NCBI GenBank assembly: GCA_017936385.1
Contig: JAGBFQ010000018.1
Coordinates: 1-64,000 of the forward strand
From: Rikenellaceae bacterium
GTDB lineage: Bacteria; Bacteroidota; Bacteroidia; Bacteroidales; Rikenellaceae
Direction: 5' to 3'
Length of the DNA stretch: 64,000 bases
Part shown: piece by piece, positions 1 through 7,832 of the stretch
How the letters are laid out: every line of letters begins with the position of its first letter
Position numbering within the stretch: position 1 is the first letter of the stretch
The notes under the pieces: generated by a model
What the model saw: only the letters and a program-made list of their open reading frames with translations
What the model was told of the DNA's origin: nothing
The model's database searches: none
Made by a program: the position numbers and the translations under genes

Positions 1-21
1 GAAGAACTTTGATTTCAGTGC

Positions 22-50
22 TTTACTTTGGCAAGATTTATATATCTTTG
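22..50 (+). promoter_or_regulatory. Bacteroidetes-type promoter
   Basis: TATCTTTG at 43-50 matches the TAnnTTTG -7 element; TTTAC at 22-26 lies 16 bases upstream and is a weak -33. It points rightward into a region with no plus-strand gene, because rsmA is convergent. That suggests a non-coding transcript. Confidence 0.5.
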
Positions 51-56
51 CATTCG

Positions 57-180
57 TAGTTAGTTGGCTTATTTACGACCATCATGTAGCCTTATATGTA
101 GGATTTAGCGATTTTCGTAAAAACTAACACTGAAAATCAATTAGTTAAAAATTAAAAGTCATACCCGAAAAGGGTGCTCC
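57..180 (+). ncRNA. Candidate small RNA
   Basis: The stretch just after the promoter folds into a long hairpin. GTTAGTT (59-65) pairs with AACTAAC (122-128), and TTTACGA (72-78) pairs with TCGTAAA (115-121), separated by a small internal loop. A second small hairpin, ACCC/GGGT, lies at 163-175. No open reading frame follows on this strand. There is no clear U-rich terminator, so the 3' end is uncertain. The family is not recognised; the call is inferred from promoter plus fold. Confidence 0.35.
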
Positions 181-194
181 TTCAGAATTAATCG

Positions 195-282
195 TTCCCT
201 CAGAATCCTCCCCTCGGAGTTGTCCCCTCGGAGTTGTCCCCTCGGAGTCGTCCTCCCCTCAAAGTCGTCCCCTCAAAGTCCT
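195..282. repeat. Degenerate 14-bp tandem array
   Basis: Five copies of CCCCTCGGAGTTGT or variants sit at 210-223, 224-237, 238-254 (three bases longer), 255-268 and 269-282. A more degenerate unit lies at 195-209. The last two units carry AAA in place of GGA. The array ends two bases before the rsmA stop codon. There are no spacers, so it is not a CRISPR. Confidence 0.8.
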
Positions 283-284
283 AT

Positions 285-1058
285 TTAAATATGTTTGGCG
301 ACCCAATTGGTGAGTTCGACGAATTCGGCCACGCTGAGTTGCTCGGCACGGCGGCTGAAGAAGGGGTGTTCGGCACCTCCCATCGGCCCAAATACCGACT
401 TGAGCGAGTTGCGAATCATCTTGCGGCGCTGACCAAACGAAGCCTTTACGACTTTGATAAACAGCGACTCGTCGCAACCTAAAGTTTGGACCTCGTTGCG
501 GCGCAATCTTACAACCGCGCTTTTGACCTTGGGCGGAGGGTTGAATACGTTCTCGTGCACCGTGAAAAGGTACTCGATGTCGTACCACGCCTGCAACAGA
601 ACGCTCAAAATTCCGTATTCACGGCTCCCCGGGGGCTCTGCAAGGCGCACGGCGACCTCGCGCTGAATCATTCCCACGCACTCAGGAACCAAATCTCGGT
701 TCTCAAGCACCTTGAAGAAAATCTGCGACGATATGTTGTAAGGGAAGTTGCCCGCCACGGTCACACCTTGAGGAAACTGCTCACGAAGGTTCATTTGCAG
801 GAAGTCGCTGCCCAGTAATCTCGGCGCAAAGTCGGGAAAGTGTTCGTGAAGGTAGGTCACGCTCTCGGTGTCGATTTCGACGCCCCACACCTCGAGTTCG
901 TCGCGTTCCAACAGAAATTGGGTCAGCATGCCCATGCCACAGCCCACCTCCAGAACGGTTGCGGGGCCTGTGACGGCTTCGGCTATCTTGCGCGATATGT
1001 TACGGTCGGTCAGAAAGTGCTGGCCGAGTGCCTTTTTGGCTCTTACCTGGTCGCTCAT
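285..1058 (-). CDS. rsmA: 16S rRNA dimethyladenosine transferase RsmA (KsgA)
   Basis: Dimethylates two adjacent adenines in the 3'-terminal helix of 16S rRNA, using S-adenosylmethionine, late in small-subunit assembly. The protein is 257 aa, normal for the family. It begins with the typical KKALGQHFLTD segment (residues 8-18), has the SAM-binding motif LEVGCGMG (36-43) and the catalytic NFPY motif (104-107). The reading frame extends further upstream, but the start at 1058 matches the family N terminus and overlaps the ispH stop as ATGA, implying translational coupling. It is the last gene of a minus-strand run with cmk and ispH. A 14-bp repeat array lies directly downstream. Confidence 0.96.
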   Translation of the reverse strand: MSDQVRAKKALGQHFLTDRNISRKIAEAVTGPATVLEVGCGMGMLTQFLLERDELEVWGVEIDTESVTYLHEHFPDFAPRLLGSDFLQMNLREQFPQGVTVAGNFPYNISSQIFFKVLENRDLVPECVGMIQREVAVRLAEPPGSREYGILSVLLQAWYDIEYLFTVHENVFNPPPKVKSAVVRLRRNEVQTLGCDESLFIKVVKASFGQRRKMIRNSLKSVFGPMGGAEHPFFSRRAEQLSVAEFVELTNWVAKHI

Positions 1059-1912
1059 AATGTCTTGATATATTCGGCCACCTGCTCCATGAGCCAAGTG
1101 GGAGTTGAAGTTGCTCCGCAAACACCGACGCTTTGGGCTTCGGCGAGCCACTCGTTTTGAATCTCGGCCTCGCTCTCGACGCAGTACGAGCGGGGATTGG
1201 TACTGCGGCACACGCCGTAGAGCACCTTGCCATTCGAGCTTTTGCGGCCACAGACGAAAATCACAACGTCGAATCGTGCTGCAAATTCGCGCAAGCCTTG
1301 TTCGCGGTTGGCCACCTGGCGACAGATGGTGTCTTGGATGAATACGGTGTCGGGCGTTTGGCTGCGGCGACGGATTTCGTCGGCAATTTCACCGAAAAGC
1401 TCAAGGCTCTGAGTTGTTTGTGAAAGCAGTGTGATGGGACGGCTGAAGTCCACTTGGTCGAGGTCCTCGACGCGCTCTACCACCGTGCAATCGTCATCAA
1501 TCTGTCCGGTGAGTCCCACAACTTCGGCGTGACCCTTCTTACCGAGAATAACCACTTGGCCTCCCATCTCGCTCATGCGGGCGTAGGCCTGTTTGACGCG
1601 CACCTGAAGGCGTGCAACAACGGGGCAAGTGGCATCTATATAAGGTACGCCATGTGTTTCGAACATGTGATAGGTGGTAGGGGGTTCACCATGTGCGCGA
1701 ACCAGCACCGTTCCGTCGCTCACGTGGGCGATTCCTTGGTGGTCGATGGTGCTGAGTCCCAGCGTTTCGAGGCGTCGTTGCTCTTCGGCATTGTGGACGA
1801 TGTCCCCCAACGAGTAGACCCTCTGACCCGAAGCAATGGCTTGCTCGGCCTTGCCGATGGCGGTAACAACTCCAAAACAGAAGCCCGAACCTGCGTCAAT
1901 TTCTACCTGCAT
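1055..1912 (-). CDS. ispH: 4-hydroxy-3-methylbut-2-enyl diphosphate reductase IspH
   Basis: Final step of the MEP isoprenoid pathway, reducing HMBPP to IPP and DMAPP with a 4Fe-4S cluster. At 285 aa it is the usual size. The three cluster cysteines are at about C12 (GFCFGV), C96 (ATCPVV) and C197 (DTICRQV). The substrate-binding histidines fall near H40 and H74, and the SxN-type segment KSSNGK lies at about 224-229. It starts inside the 3' end of cmk (10-base overlap) and ends in an ATGA overlap with rsmA, so cmk-ispH-rsmA looks like one translationally coupled operon. Confidence 0.96.
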   Translation of the reverse strand: MQVEIDAGSGFCFGVVTAIGKAEQAIASGQRVYSLGDIVHNAEEQRRLETLGLSTIDHQGIAHVSDGTVLVRAHGEPPTTYHMFETHGVPYIDATCPVVARLQVRVKQAYARMSEMGGQVVILGKKGHAEVVGLTGQIDDDCTVVERVEDLDQVDFSRPITLLSQTTQSLELFGEIADEIRRRSQTPDTVFIQDTICRQVANREQGLREFAARFDVVIFVCGRKSSNGKVLYGVCRSTNPRSYCVESEAEIQNEWLAEAQSVGVCGATSTPTWLMEQVAEYIKTL

Positions 1913-2610
1913 ACTTTCTGCTCATAAAGGTTCATGAAAAACGCCATCTGTTCGTCTACGGTCATGTGGCTGTTGTCCAACACGATGGCATCGTCGGCCT
2001 TGCGCAGGGGGCTGATGGCACGGTTTTGGTCGGCCGCGTCGCGTTCCACGACATTGCGCAGTACCTCTTCGTATGGCGTGTTGTCGCCCTTGGCTGCGAG
2101 CTCCTTGTAGCGTCGCTCGGCACGAACCTCAGGGTCGGCGGTCATGAAGAGTTTGATGTCGGCATCGGGGAAAACAACAGTTCCGATATCGCGGCCGTCA
2201 AGCACCACACCTCCGTCGCGGCCCATGGCTTGTTGCATGGCTACGAGTTTTTGGCGAACTTCGGCTACCGAACTTACGCGGCTCACAAGGTTGCTGACCT
2301 CGATGGTGCGGATGCGTTGTTCGGCTGCCGAGCCGTTGATATAGATGTCGGCGGCTCCGCGCGAGGGGTTGTAGCGGAAGGTGATATCGATGTTATCCAA
2401 CTCGGCGATAAGTTGTTCGGCGTTGAGCTCGCAGCCGAAGAACATTCCGTGGTCGATGGCGTAGAGGGTCACGGCACGATACATAGCGCCGGTATCTATA
2501 AACACATAGCCGAGTCGGGCAGCAATCTGTTTGGCAAAGGTGCTTTTGCCGCACGACGAGAAACCGTCGATGGCGATAGTGAGTTTTTTATTTTGAGTGG
2601 TCGTGTTCAT
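1903..2610 (-). CDS. cmk: Cytidylate kinase
   Basis: Phosphorylates CMP and dCMP to the diphosphates with ATP. The protein is 235 aa. The P-loop GFSSCGKST lies at residues 16-24, and the NMP-binding and arginine-rich region (LDGRDIGTVVFPDADIK, then a TADPEVRAERR segment) is in the C-terminal half. The open frame runs much further upstream, but that part overlaps the LysE-like gene in another frame and is spurious; the ATG at 2610 gives the family N terminus. It overlaps ispH by 10 bases and follows the exporter gene by 2 bases. Confidence 0.95.
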   Translation of the reverse strand: MNTTTQNKKLTIAIDGFSSCGKSTFAKQIAARLGYVFIDTGAMYRAVTLYAIDHGMFFGCELNAEQLIAELDNIDITFRYNPSRGAADIYINGSAAEQRIRTIEVSNLVSRVSSVAEVRQKLVAMQQAMGRDGGVVLDGRDIGTVVFPDADIKLFMTADPEVRAERRYKELAAKGDNTPYEEVLRNVVERDAADQNRAISPLRKADDAIVLDNSHMTVDEQMAFFMNLYEQKVCR

Positions 2611-2612
2611 TA

Positions 2613-3266
2613 TTATTGTATCATTTTTATGGCTGTCGAAATTACGGCCGAAGCTCCGAGGATGGCGATGATTACGCCTGTTATGCGGTTGAGCCACAGC
2701 AAGTGGCGGGGACGGAAACGGCGACGGAGTTTGTTGACGCCCCAAGTGAGGGTGTACCACCATAGGCAGGCTCCGCCGAAGAATCCCGAAATCATCAATA
2801 TGCCGCTGGCTACTCTCGTTGGTTTGTCGGGTGTCGAGGCGTCGTACTGCAGGTTGAAGGCGGTGAAAATTACCATCAGCCACAGAATAAAGGCCGGGTT
2901 GGTGAGTGTCAGCAGGAAGGTTGAAATGTAGTCCTGCCAAAGATTTGTCTTTCCGGCGCGGTTGCGGCGGATTTGCACCACCGGATTGGTCATATAGATG
3001 CGTGTGCCGACAAAGGCTACGCAGCCGCCGCCAATCAGCGTAATGATGTTCATGTGTTCCTCGATAAAGGCACTCACAAGGGCGATGAAAAAGAAGGCCA
3101 CCGTGGCAAACATAGTATCGGCTGTAGCTGCGCCAAGTCCCGAAACAAGTCCTGATTTGCGATTCTTGCTCAGGGTGCGCTGTATGCACATCACGCCCAC
3201 AGGGCCGAGTGTTATGGATGCGATAAGGCCGATAATCAGGCCTCGAACGAGAAATTCAAGAGTCAT
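2613..3266 (-). CDS. LysE/RhtB-family membrane exporter
   Basis: Predicted inner-membrane exporter of amino acids or similar small metabolites; the substrate is unknown. The 217-aa protein has about six hydrophobic segments. The first (residues 5-25) holds the family signature ASITLGPVGVMCIQRTL, followed by a SGLGAATADT segment. The start at 3266 (MTLEFLVRG) fits the family; an upstream extension to 3380 would carry a non-conserved tail overlapping the lnt promoter region. It is followed after 2 bases by cmk, so it may head the cmk-ispH-rsmA transcript. It diverges from lnt. Confidence 0.8.
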   Translation of the reverse strand: MTLEFLVRGLIIGLIASITLGPVGVMCIQRTLSKNRKSGLVSGLGAATADTMFATVAFFFIALVSAFIEEHMNIITLIGGGCVAFVGTRIYMTNPVVQIRRNRAGKTNLWQDYISTFLLTLTNPAFILWLMVIFTAFNLQYDASTPDKPTRVASGILMISGFFGGACLWWYTLTWGVNKLRRRFRPRHLLWLNRITGVIIAILGASAVISTAIKMIQ

Positions 3267-3303
3267 TCTGCGGTTTACGGTCGAAAATAGTTCGTCGGTA
3301 ATC

Positions 3304-3331
3304 TTTGCAAAAATAATAAATATTATCTTTG
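3304..3331 (+). promoter_or_regulatory. Promoter of lnt-folC
   Basis: TATCTTTG at 3324-3331 with TTTG at 3304-3307 (16-base spacer, slightly short). The lnt start codon follows 23 bases later. Confidence 0.6.
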
Positions 3332-3354
3332 TGGGAAATTTTGGAGAACGAAAA

Positions 3355-4977
3355 ATGAAAAACAATCTATTAAAAATCATACTTTCGGCCGTTCTTTTGG
3401 CCGTGGCATGGTTGGGTGACTCGGGATTGACGCTTCTGGTGGCACTTGTTCCGCTGCTTTCGGTGAGTGACTCTTACGACGGTTCGGCTCGCAGTTTCTG
3501 GAAAATGGCGGGATGGACAACACTTCTGTGGACGTTGTGGTATGTGATTGATGTGTGGGGTGTGTGGATTGCTGCACCCGTCGGGGTAGTCGCTGCGCTG
3601 TTTTTCGGCCTGCTGTATACTGCTACGCCATTCATGCTATATCACTTTGTGTCGAAACGTGCCCCAAAGTCGCTGGCATACGTGGTGCTGGTTGCAGCGT
3701 GGATTACGGGTGAGCACTTGTACAATGTTTCGCAAGCGTCGTTTCCGTGGTTGAATCTCGGAAATGGTTTCGCGCATGGCTTCGGGCCGCGTCTGGTGCA
3801 GTGGTACGAATGGACGGGTGTCTATGGCGGAACGTTGTGGGTGTTGTTGACCAATATATTGGTGTGGGAACTTGTGCAGCGTCCCAAAGGACAAAGGCGA
3901 GCGGCGGCTCTGCGTGTTGCGGCGGCCATTGTTCTGCCTATTGCGGTGTCGCTCACGCTCTACTTCGCGTACACCCCGTCGGAGCGTACAATGGCGGTCA
4001 CGGTCGTGCAACCAAACATCGACTCATATACCGAGAAGTTTACTCTCTCGCAACAAGAACAGACGGCCAATCTCGTTTCGCTCGCTTTGTGTGCACCTCA
4101 AAATACCGAACTGATTGTGATGCCTGAAACGGCCATTGACGAGGGGCTGATTGAGAGTGACCAAATGCGTGGCGAATCTATCGAAACTCTGCGCGGGGTG
4201 CTTACGGAGCGTTTCCCCGAGGCGGCTATCATTGCAGGTGCCACAACATATCGGATATATGACCATGAGCAGCGTCCGACACCTACGGCACGCCGACGAG
4301 GACATGGACCGTGGTATGATGTGTTTAATACGGCACTCAATATAGACACTACACAAAAGGTGGGTTTGAGTCATAAGTCGAAACTTGTGATTGGTGTGGA
4401 GATGATGCCCGATTGGGCTATCCTGCGCCCGCTTTATGACAAAATTATAGACTTGGGCGGTACTACAGGGCAGTTGGGACGCGATTCGGAGCGTCGTGTG
4501 TTTCGTGTGGGCGGCAAAGCCTATGCAACGGGAATATGCTATGAGTCTATCTACGGAGAGCACTTTGCAGGCTATGTCCGCCGCGGTGCCGAGTTGATGA
4601 CCGTTATCACCAATGACGGCTGGTGGGGAACTTCGCCCATTCACCGTCAACATTTTGACTTCTCGCGTCTGCGTGCCATCGAAACGAGACGCTCGATTGC
4701 CCGAAGCGCCAATACGGGTATCTCGGGTTTCATTACACCGTTGGGAGAGGTACACCAAACGTTGGGATGGGATACTCGTGGGGTGTTGTCGGCTGTTGTG
4801 CCCGTAGACTCGCGGCAGACTTTCTATACGATGCATGGCGACTTGGTGGTACGCATTGCACGACTGTTGTTGGTGCTCGGGATGCTCTACTTTGTGGGTT
4901 ACAGCTACCGTCGACGCGACCTGCTGGTGGATGAACCAACGCAAAAAAATAAATCAAAGAAAAAACACTCGAAATAA
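3355..4977 (+). CDS. lnt: Apolipoprotein N-acyltransferase
   Basis: Adds the third acyl chain to the N-terminal cysteine of lipoproteins in the inner membrane. The 540-aa protein has an N-terminal block of hydrophobic segments (about residues 5-205) and a C-terminal nitrilase domain. The catalytic Glu-Lys-Cys set is visible: E258 in VMPETA, K341 or K343 in LSHKSKL, C395 in GICYES. NDGWWG and the TGISGFI segment follow as in the family. The frame is open to 2998, but the ATG at 3355, just after the promoter, gives a proper membrane N terminus. folC starts 1 base after its stop. Lnt fits the many lipoproteins encoded in this window. Confidence 0.94.
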   Translation: MKNNLLKIILSAVLLAVAWLGDSGLTLLVALVPLLSVSDSYDGSARSFWKMAGWTTLLWTLWYVIDVWGVWIAAPVGVVAALFFGLLYTATPFMLYHFVSKRAPKSLAYVVLVAAWITGEHLYNVSQASFPWLNLGNGFAHGFGPRLVQWYEWTGVYGGTLWVLLTNILVWELVQRPKGQRRAAALRVAAAIVLPIAVSLTLYFAYTPSERTMAVTVVQPNIDSYTEKFTLSQQEQTANLVSLALCAPQNTELIVMPETAIDEGLIESDQMRGESIETLRGVLTERFPEAAIIAGATTYRIYDHEQRPTPTARRRGHGPWYDVFNTALNIDTTQKVGLSHKSKLVIGVEMMPDWAILRPLYDKIIDLGGTTGQLGRDSERRVFRVGGKAYATGICYESIYGEHFAGYVRRGAELMTVITNDGWWGTSPIHRQHFDFSRLRAIETRRSIARSANTGISGFITPLGEVHQTLGWDTRGVLSAVVPVDSRQTFYTMHGDLVVRIARLLLVLGMLYFVGYSYRRRDLLVDEPTQKNKSKKKHSK

Positions 4978-4978
4978 G

Positions 4979-6271
4979 ATGACCTACGCTGAAACTCTTG
5001 ACTACTTGTTTCACGCCTTGCCGTCGTTCCAAAACATCGGCAGTGACGCCTACAAACCGGGACTTGACAACATACTTTCGTTCTGCCGCACGTTGGGTAA
5101 CCCGCAACGCAGCTACCGCACAATTCACGTGGCAGGAACCAACGGCAAAGGCTCCGTGTCGCACACCATTGCTTCGGTGTTGCAGTCGGCGGGCTATCAC
5201 GTCGGATTGTTCACCTCACCCCACCTGCTGGACTTTCGCGAGAGGATTCGCGTTGATGGTCAAATGATTGCTCAGGAGGATGTGGTGGGTTTTGTGGAGC
5301 GTTACAAGGAGCGAATGGAACAACTCGGTTTGTCGTTCTTTGAGATGACGGCGGCTTTGGCGTTCAAGTACTTTCAGCGTTGCTCGGTGGATGTGGCAGT
5401 CATTGAGGTGGGGCTCGGAGGTAGACTCGATGCCACGAATATCATCACTCCCGAGTTGAGCGTAATCACCAATATAGGATTGGACCACACGGCACTGTTG
5501 GGTAACACCATCGGAGAAATTGCCCGCGAAAAGGCGGGTATCATCAAACGCGGTGTGCCGGTGATTATCGGCGAGAGCCATCCCGAAAGTGACGAAGTGT
5601 TCGAGCAGGTGGCCGTCCAGATGACTGCACCCATCTGTTTTGCCGACCAAGCCTTTGAGTGTGTGGATGTTGTACCCGTGGGAGGTGGCCGCAGCCGTTA
5701 CACCATTGAGGCTCGAGGCAATGGCACGACGCGCGAGCTGGAGTACGACCTTCAGGGACTCTGTCAGCGCAAAAATATTGTCACGGCCTTCACCGCTCTC
5801 AAAATCCTGCACGACCACACGGACCTCGGTATCAATAACCGCGCGTTGCGTGAGGGTTTCCGCGATGCAGCGTTTCAAACGGGATTGATGGGCCGCTGGC
5901 AAACCATAGGACACGAACCTTTGACAATCTGCGACACGGCGCACAATGCTCACGGACTGCGCGATGCAATGGCGCAAGTTGTGGCACTTGAGGCTGCGGA
6001 GTTGTGGATGGTGCTGGGTGTGGTGTCCGACAAGGATGTGGATTCGATTTTGCCGCTTATGCCTCGTGGAGCACATTATGTGTTTACGCGTGCCGGTGTG
6101 GAGCGTGCTCTTCCGGCCGAAGTGTTGGCTGAGCGTTTCCGCGTTGCGGGGATTGAGGGTGAGGTCGTCGGCTCGGTGGCCGAGGCTGTGGCTTATGCCC
6201 GAGAGCGTGCTCCGAAGAATGGAGTTGTATATGTCGGTGGCAGTACTTTTGTGGTGGCCGAGGCGTTGTAA
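4979..6271 (+). CDS. folC: Bifunctional folylpolyglutamate/dihydrofolate synthase
   Basis: ATP-dependent ligase adding glutamate to dihydropteroate and to folates. The 430-aa protein has the Mur-ligase P-loop GTNGKGS at residues 53-59, a GLGGRLDATN segment in the middle domain, and DTAHNAHG at the start of the C-terminal domain. It lies immediately downstream of lnt and probably shares its transcript. The start at 4979 is chosen because the upstream in-frame extension overlaps lnt. Confidence 0.95.
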   Translation: MTYAETLDYLFHALPSFQNIGSDAYKPGLDNILSFCRTLGNPQRSYRTIHVAGTNGKGSVSHTIASVLQSAGYHVGLFTSPHLLDFRERIRVDGQMIAQEDVVGFVERYKERMEQLGLSFFEMTAALAFKYFQRCSVDVAVIEVGLGGRLDATNIITPELSVITNIGLDHTALLGNTIGEIAREKAGIIKRGVPVIIGESHPESDEVFEQVAVQMTAPICFADQAFECVDVVPVGGGRSRYTIEARGNGTTRELEYDLQGLCQRKNIVTAFTALKILHDHTDLGINNRALREGFRDAAFQTGLMGRWQTIGHEPLTICDTAHNAHGLRDAMAQVVALEAAELWMVLGVVSDKDVDSILPLMPRGAHYVFTRAGVERALPAEVLAERFRVAGIEGEVVGSVAEAVAYARERAPKNGVVYVGGSTFVVAEAL

Positions 6272-6360
6272 TGGTCGCAAGGGGTGGCAAAGTAGCCGAA
6301 AAAATCCCTTTTCGAGGGAAATTGTTAACAAAATGGCGATAACTTATTGCACGGAATGAT

Positions 6361-6389
6361 TTTGGCTCCCGTGGGATGTCGTACCTTTG
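6361..6389 (+). promoter_or_regulatory. Promoter of the DUF3467 gene
   Basis: TACCTTTG at 6382-6389 with TTTG at 6361-6364 upstream (17-base spacer). The gene starts 52 bases downstream. Confidence 0.6.
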
Positions 6390-6440
6390 TAGTTGCTATG
6401 ACTGCGCTCTGCGCGGTCCGAAATATTACAACAGAAAACT

Positions 6441-6764
6441 ATGTCTGAAATCAAACAACTCGGAATTGACATCCAACTTGACGAGGAGTTGGCGCAAGGC
6501 GTCTACTCCAACTTCGCGATTATCTCGCACTCGTCGTCGGAATTTGTACTCGACTTTGCCGCAACTATGCCCGGAGTGTCGAAGGCCAAAATCAAAAGCC
6601 GCGTAGTGTTGGCTCCGGAACATGCCAAGCGTCTGTTACTGTCGTTGCAGGAGAATATAACTCGTTACGAGAGCGCAATGGGACGTATAAATGTGCCGAC
6701 TCCGCCTATGAAAGAGGATGACCCTTCGCAGGTGACGATGGGGTATAATATGGGCGAAGCATAA
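6441..6764 (+). CDS. DUF3467 family protein
   Basis: Small conserved Bacteroidetes protein (107 aa) of unknown function. It resembles DUF3467 throughout: an acidic N terminus (ELAQGVYSNFAIISHSSSEFVLDF), then a PGVSKAKIKSRVVLAPEHAKRLL segment and a helical region ending in NITRYES. There is no signal peptide or membrane segment, so it is probably cytosolic. It has its own promoter and is followed by the tandem hairpin repeats, so it looks monocistronic. The family call is by recognition of the pattern; function is not inferred. Confidence 0.8.
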   Translation: MSEIKQLGIDIQLDEELAQGVYSNFAIISHSSSEFVLDFAATMPGVSKAKIKSRVVLAPEHAKRLLLSLQENITRYESAMGRINVPTPPMKEDDPSQVTMGYNMGEA

Positions 6765-6795
6765 TTTTTTGTTTTTGCAGCGTCTTGACGGTAAA

Positions 6796-7167
6796 TTTTG
6801 CACCGATGAGAACCATGACGCGCTCCTCACATACGCTCGGTATGCTGCGGGTACGTCAGAACCTCACGTTACAAAATTTCCTCGTCAATCCGCCGCAAAA
6901 AAAAAGAGGGGTGGTTGATATGTTGGATTTTGCACCGATGAGAACCATGACGCGCTCCTCACATACGCTCGGTATGCTGCGGGCACGTCAGAACCTCACG
7001 TTACAAAATTTCCTCGTCAATCCGCCGCAAAAAAAGATGGGTGGTTGATATGTTGAATTTTGCACCGATGAGAACCATGACGCGCTCCTCACATACGCTC
7101 GGTATGCTGCGCGTTTGTCAGAACTTCACGTCACAAAATTTCCTCGTCAATCCGCCGCAAAAAAACA
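6796..7167. repeat. Three tandem ~130-bp hairpin repeats
   Basis: Units begin at 6796, 6928 and 7058 (periods 132 and 130; the difference is mainly in A-run length). Each carries TTTTGCACCGATGAGAACC, then the core TCCTCACATAC-N5-GTATGCTGCG whose CATAC/GTATG arms pair, and ends in AATCCGCCGCAAAAA. In unit 1, AAATTTTG pairs with CAAAATTT and TTGACG with CGTCAA, so the whole unit can fold as one long hairpin. The same core occurs in the elements at 42316 and 51982. The short open frames across this stretch are just the repeat being read through. Confidence 0.9.
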
Positions 7168-7220
7168 GTTAATAAGGGGAGTACTTAACGTGTATTTCCC
7201 TATTGTCAATTTAATAAATT

Positions 7221-7802
7221 ATGGAACAAAAAGATACAAAATATTACGACGACTTCGAGAGCAATCTGCTCGAAAAACTACTCGGGCAGTTGACCTCGCT
7301 CAGTGTGCTCGAAGGGGTGTTGCTCGGCTCCGAAGATATTGATGCACGTTGGCACGACCTGGCTCCCGAGTACATGGCAGACGCTGTGCCGCAACTCAAC
7401 AGCTATCCTGCGGCGGCAATAGCTTGGGCCGGATATGTGGGTATGGCCGTTGCGCACCGTTGGGACGAAGATTGGATTTTGTATTCGACCGAACCTTACG
7501 CAGACCTGCTCGGCCCGCGCGGGTTTGACGATATGGACGAACATATAGTTCAAAATATACTGAAACTGCGACTCGACTCGCCAGAGGCCTCTCGAATCGA
7601 AGATGTCATGCGTGGCTTGGCTCAAACGGCCATCACGACAATACGTCACGAGCAGGTTGAAGGGCAGACAACACAGGCGTTCTACATCTTTGCCCGTACC
7701 ACGCGAATTATGTTCCGTCTGGGTGCGGCCATGGAGTTGCGTCGCTTGGGATACCGTTTCGAAAAAGTTAACATGGGGGGTGACGAGTCACCCGTAGTCT
7801 GA
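7221..7802 (+). CDS. Unrecognised cytosolic protein
   Basis: A 193-aa protein I do not recognise. It has no signal peptide and no clear membrane segment. It is acidic at the N terminus (EQKDTKYYDDFESNLLEKLLGQL), has a mixed central part with an AAAIAWAGYVGMAVAHRW segment, and a helical C-terminal half ending in GDESPVV. Codon use matches its neighbours, so it is probably real. It follows the hairpin repeats and precedes the GH3 gene by 30 bases, so the two may be cotranscribed, but it shares no obvious role with it. Confidence 0.75.
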   Translation: MEQKDTKYYDDFESNLLEKLLGQLTSLSVLEGVLLGSEDIDARWHDLAPEYMADAVPQLNSYPAAAIAWAGYVGMAVAHRWDEDWILYSTEPYADLLGPRGFDDMDEHIVQNILKLRLDSPEASRIEDVMRGLAQTAITTIRHEQVEGQTTQAFYIFARTTRIMFRLGAAMELRRLGYRFEKVNMGGDESPVV

Positions 7803-7832
7803 CTAAACGCTAACAAATAATACTACTACGAT

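Noticed and set aside
195-282. Possible CRISPR array
   Set aside because: The 14-bp units are contiguous with no spacers and no cas genes are present.
6785-7342. Short open frames of 75-87 codons across the tandem repeats
   Set aside because: They are the repeat unit read through; the peptides repeat with the DNA period and lack start context.
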